The notes beneath the pieces were generated by a model. The model was not told where the DNA came from. It made no database searches and was given only the letters and a program-made list of their open reading frames with translations. A DNA stretch of 14,929 nucleotides, taken from assembly GCA_964495655.1 (NCBI GenBank), contig CAZBWK010000099.1, positions 1 through 14,929 on the forward strand, in the 5' to 3' direction. The stretch comes from JAAYJR01 sp964495655. GTDB lineage: Bacteria > Bacteroidota > Bacteroidia > Bacteroidales > Prolixibacteraceae. Both the position numbers and the translations under genes were made by a program. Shown piece by piece: positions 14,801 to 14,929 of this stretch; the stretch's first letter is position 1; each line of letters opens with the position of its first letter.

Positions 14801-14929
14801 CAGTTCCAGGTTGTGGTTTCTATTAACCGTATAACATCATCTTCAAGAAAATCAATAACCGGCTTCAATGAGTCTATGTCGGGAGTTGCCCTTATATAAA
14901 GAGCGCCTCTGATAAAATGGGATACACTG
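14800..14929 (-). CDS. gldD: C-terminal part of a probable GldD-like gliding motility lipoprotein (truncated by window edge)
   Basis: Only the last 42 codons are inside the window. The frame is open from the edge (first full codon 14926-14928) to a TGA at 14800-14802. The encoded tail contains SHFIRGALYIRATPDIDSL and ends LIETTTWN. An H-F-[IL]-R-G-[AS]-L-[YF] segment followed by DSL.PV and a closing LxET..W matches what I recall of the C-terminus of GldD, an envelope lipoprotein needed for gliding in Flavobacterium and conserved in many Bacteroidota. This assignment rests on memory of the family from a short fragment. The stop overlaps the phosphopantetheinyl transferase start by one base (TGATG). 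Confidence 0.5.
   Translation of the reverse strand, partial: SVSHFIRGALYIRATPDIDSLKPVIDFLEDDVIRLIETTTWN

Overview
The window reads as a chromosomal segment from a Bacteroidota member, most likely Bacteroidales or a close relative. Three things point there: a complete moxR-DUF58-batABCDE cluster in the Bacteroidota arrangement, candidate promoters that fit the phylum's TTTG / TAnnTTTG pattern, and genes that mostly lack Shine-Dalgarno sequences. The probable C-terminus of a GldD-like lipoprotein at the right edge agrees with this. I saw no rRNA, tRNA, insertion sequence, CRISPR array or phage gene. The first 73 bases are AT-rich and hold no gene I can support.

Left block, minus strand, 9252 down to 74. 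The order of transcription is moxR, a DUF58 vWA protein, a DUF4381-like membrane protein, batA, batB, batC, batD, batE and a NYN/OST-HTH protein. The last eight genes are 4 to 11 bp apart and look like one operon. moxR is separated from them by 116 bp that may hold a second promoter. MoxR is a AAA+ ATPase. DUF58, BatA and BatB carry vWA domains with metal-binding (MIDAS) motifs. BatC and BatE supply TPR repeats, and BatD and the DUF4381-like protein supply envelope-exposed domains on membrane anchors. Together they look like a membrane-linked MoxR/vWA chaperone-type complex, historically named for Bacteroides aerotolerance. The NYN gene at the end adds a putative RNase or RNA-binding protein.

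Middle block, 9253 to 11914. A 36-bp perfect palindrome separates moxR from a minus-strand small heat-shock gene (hsp20), which has the only strong Shine-Dalgarno sequence here and a hairpin next to it. A 268-bp divergent region follows. Then come truA (tRNA pseudouridine synthase) and a membrane-anchored alpha/beta hydrolase on the plus strand.

Right block, minus strand, 14929 down to 11900. The order of transcription is a probable gldD end, a 4'-phosphopantetheinyl transferase (joined by a TGATG overlap), zwf and pgl. zwf and pgl catalyse the first two steps of the oxidative pentose phosphate pathway and make NADPH. pgl converges on the hydrolase gene and the two reading frames overlap tail to tail by 15 bp.

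The window is mostly housekeeping. The least expected elements are the NYN/OST-HTH gene inside the bat operon, the hsp20 leader structure, a possible leaderless truA, the serine-rich nucleophile elbow of the hydrolase, and the repeat-encoded Gln/Asp tract of BatC.
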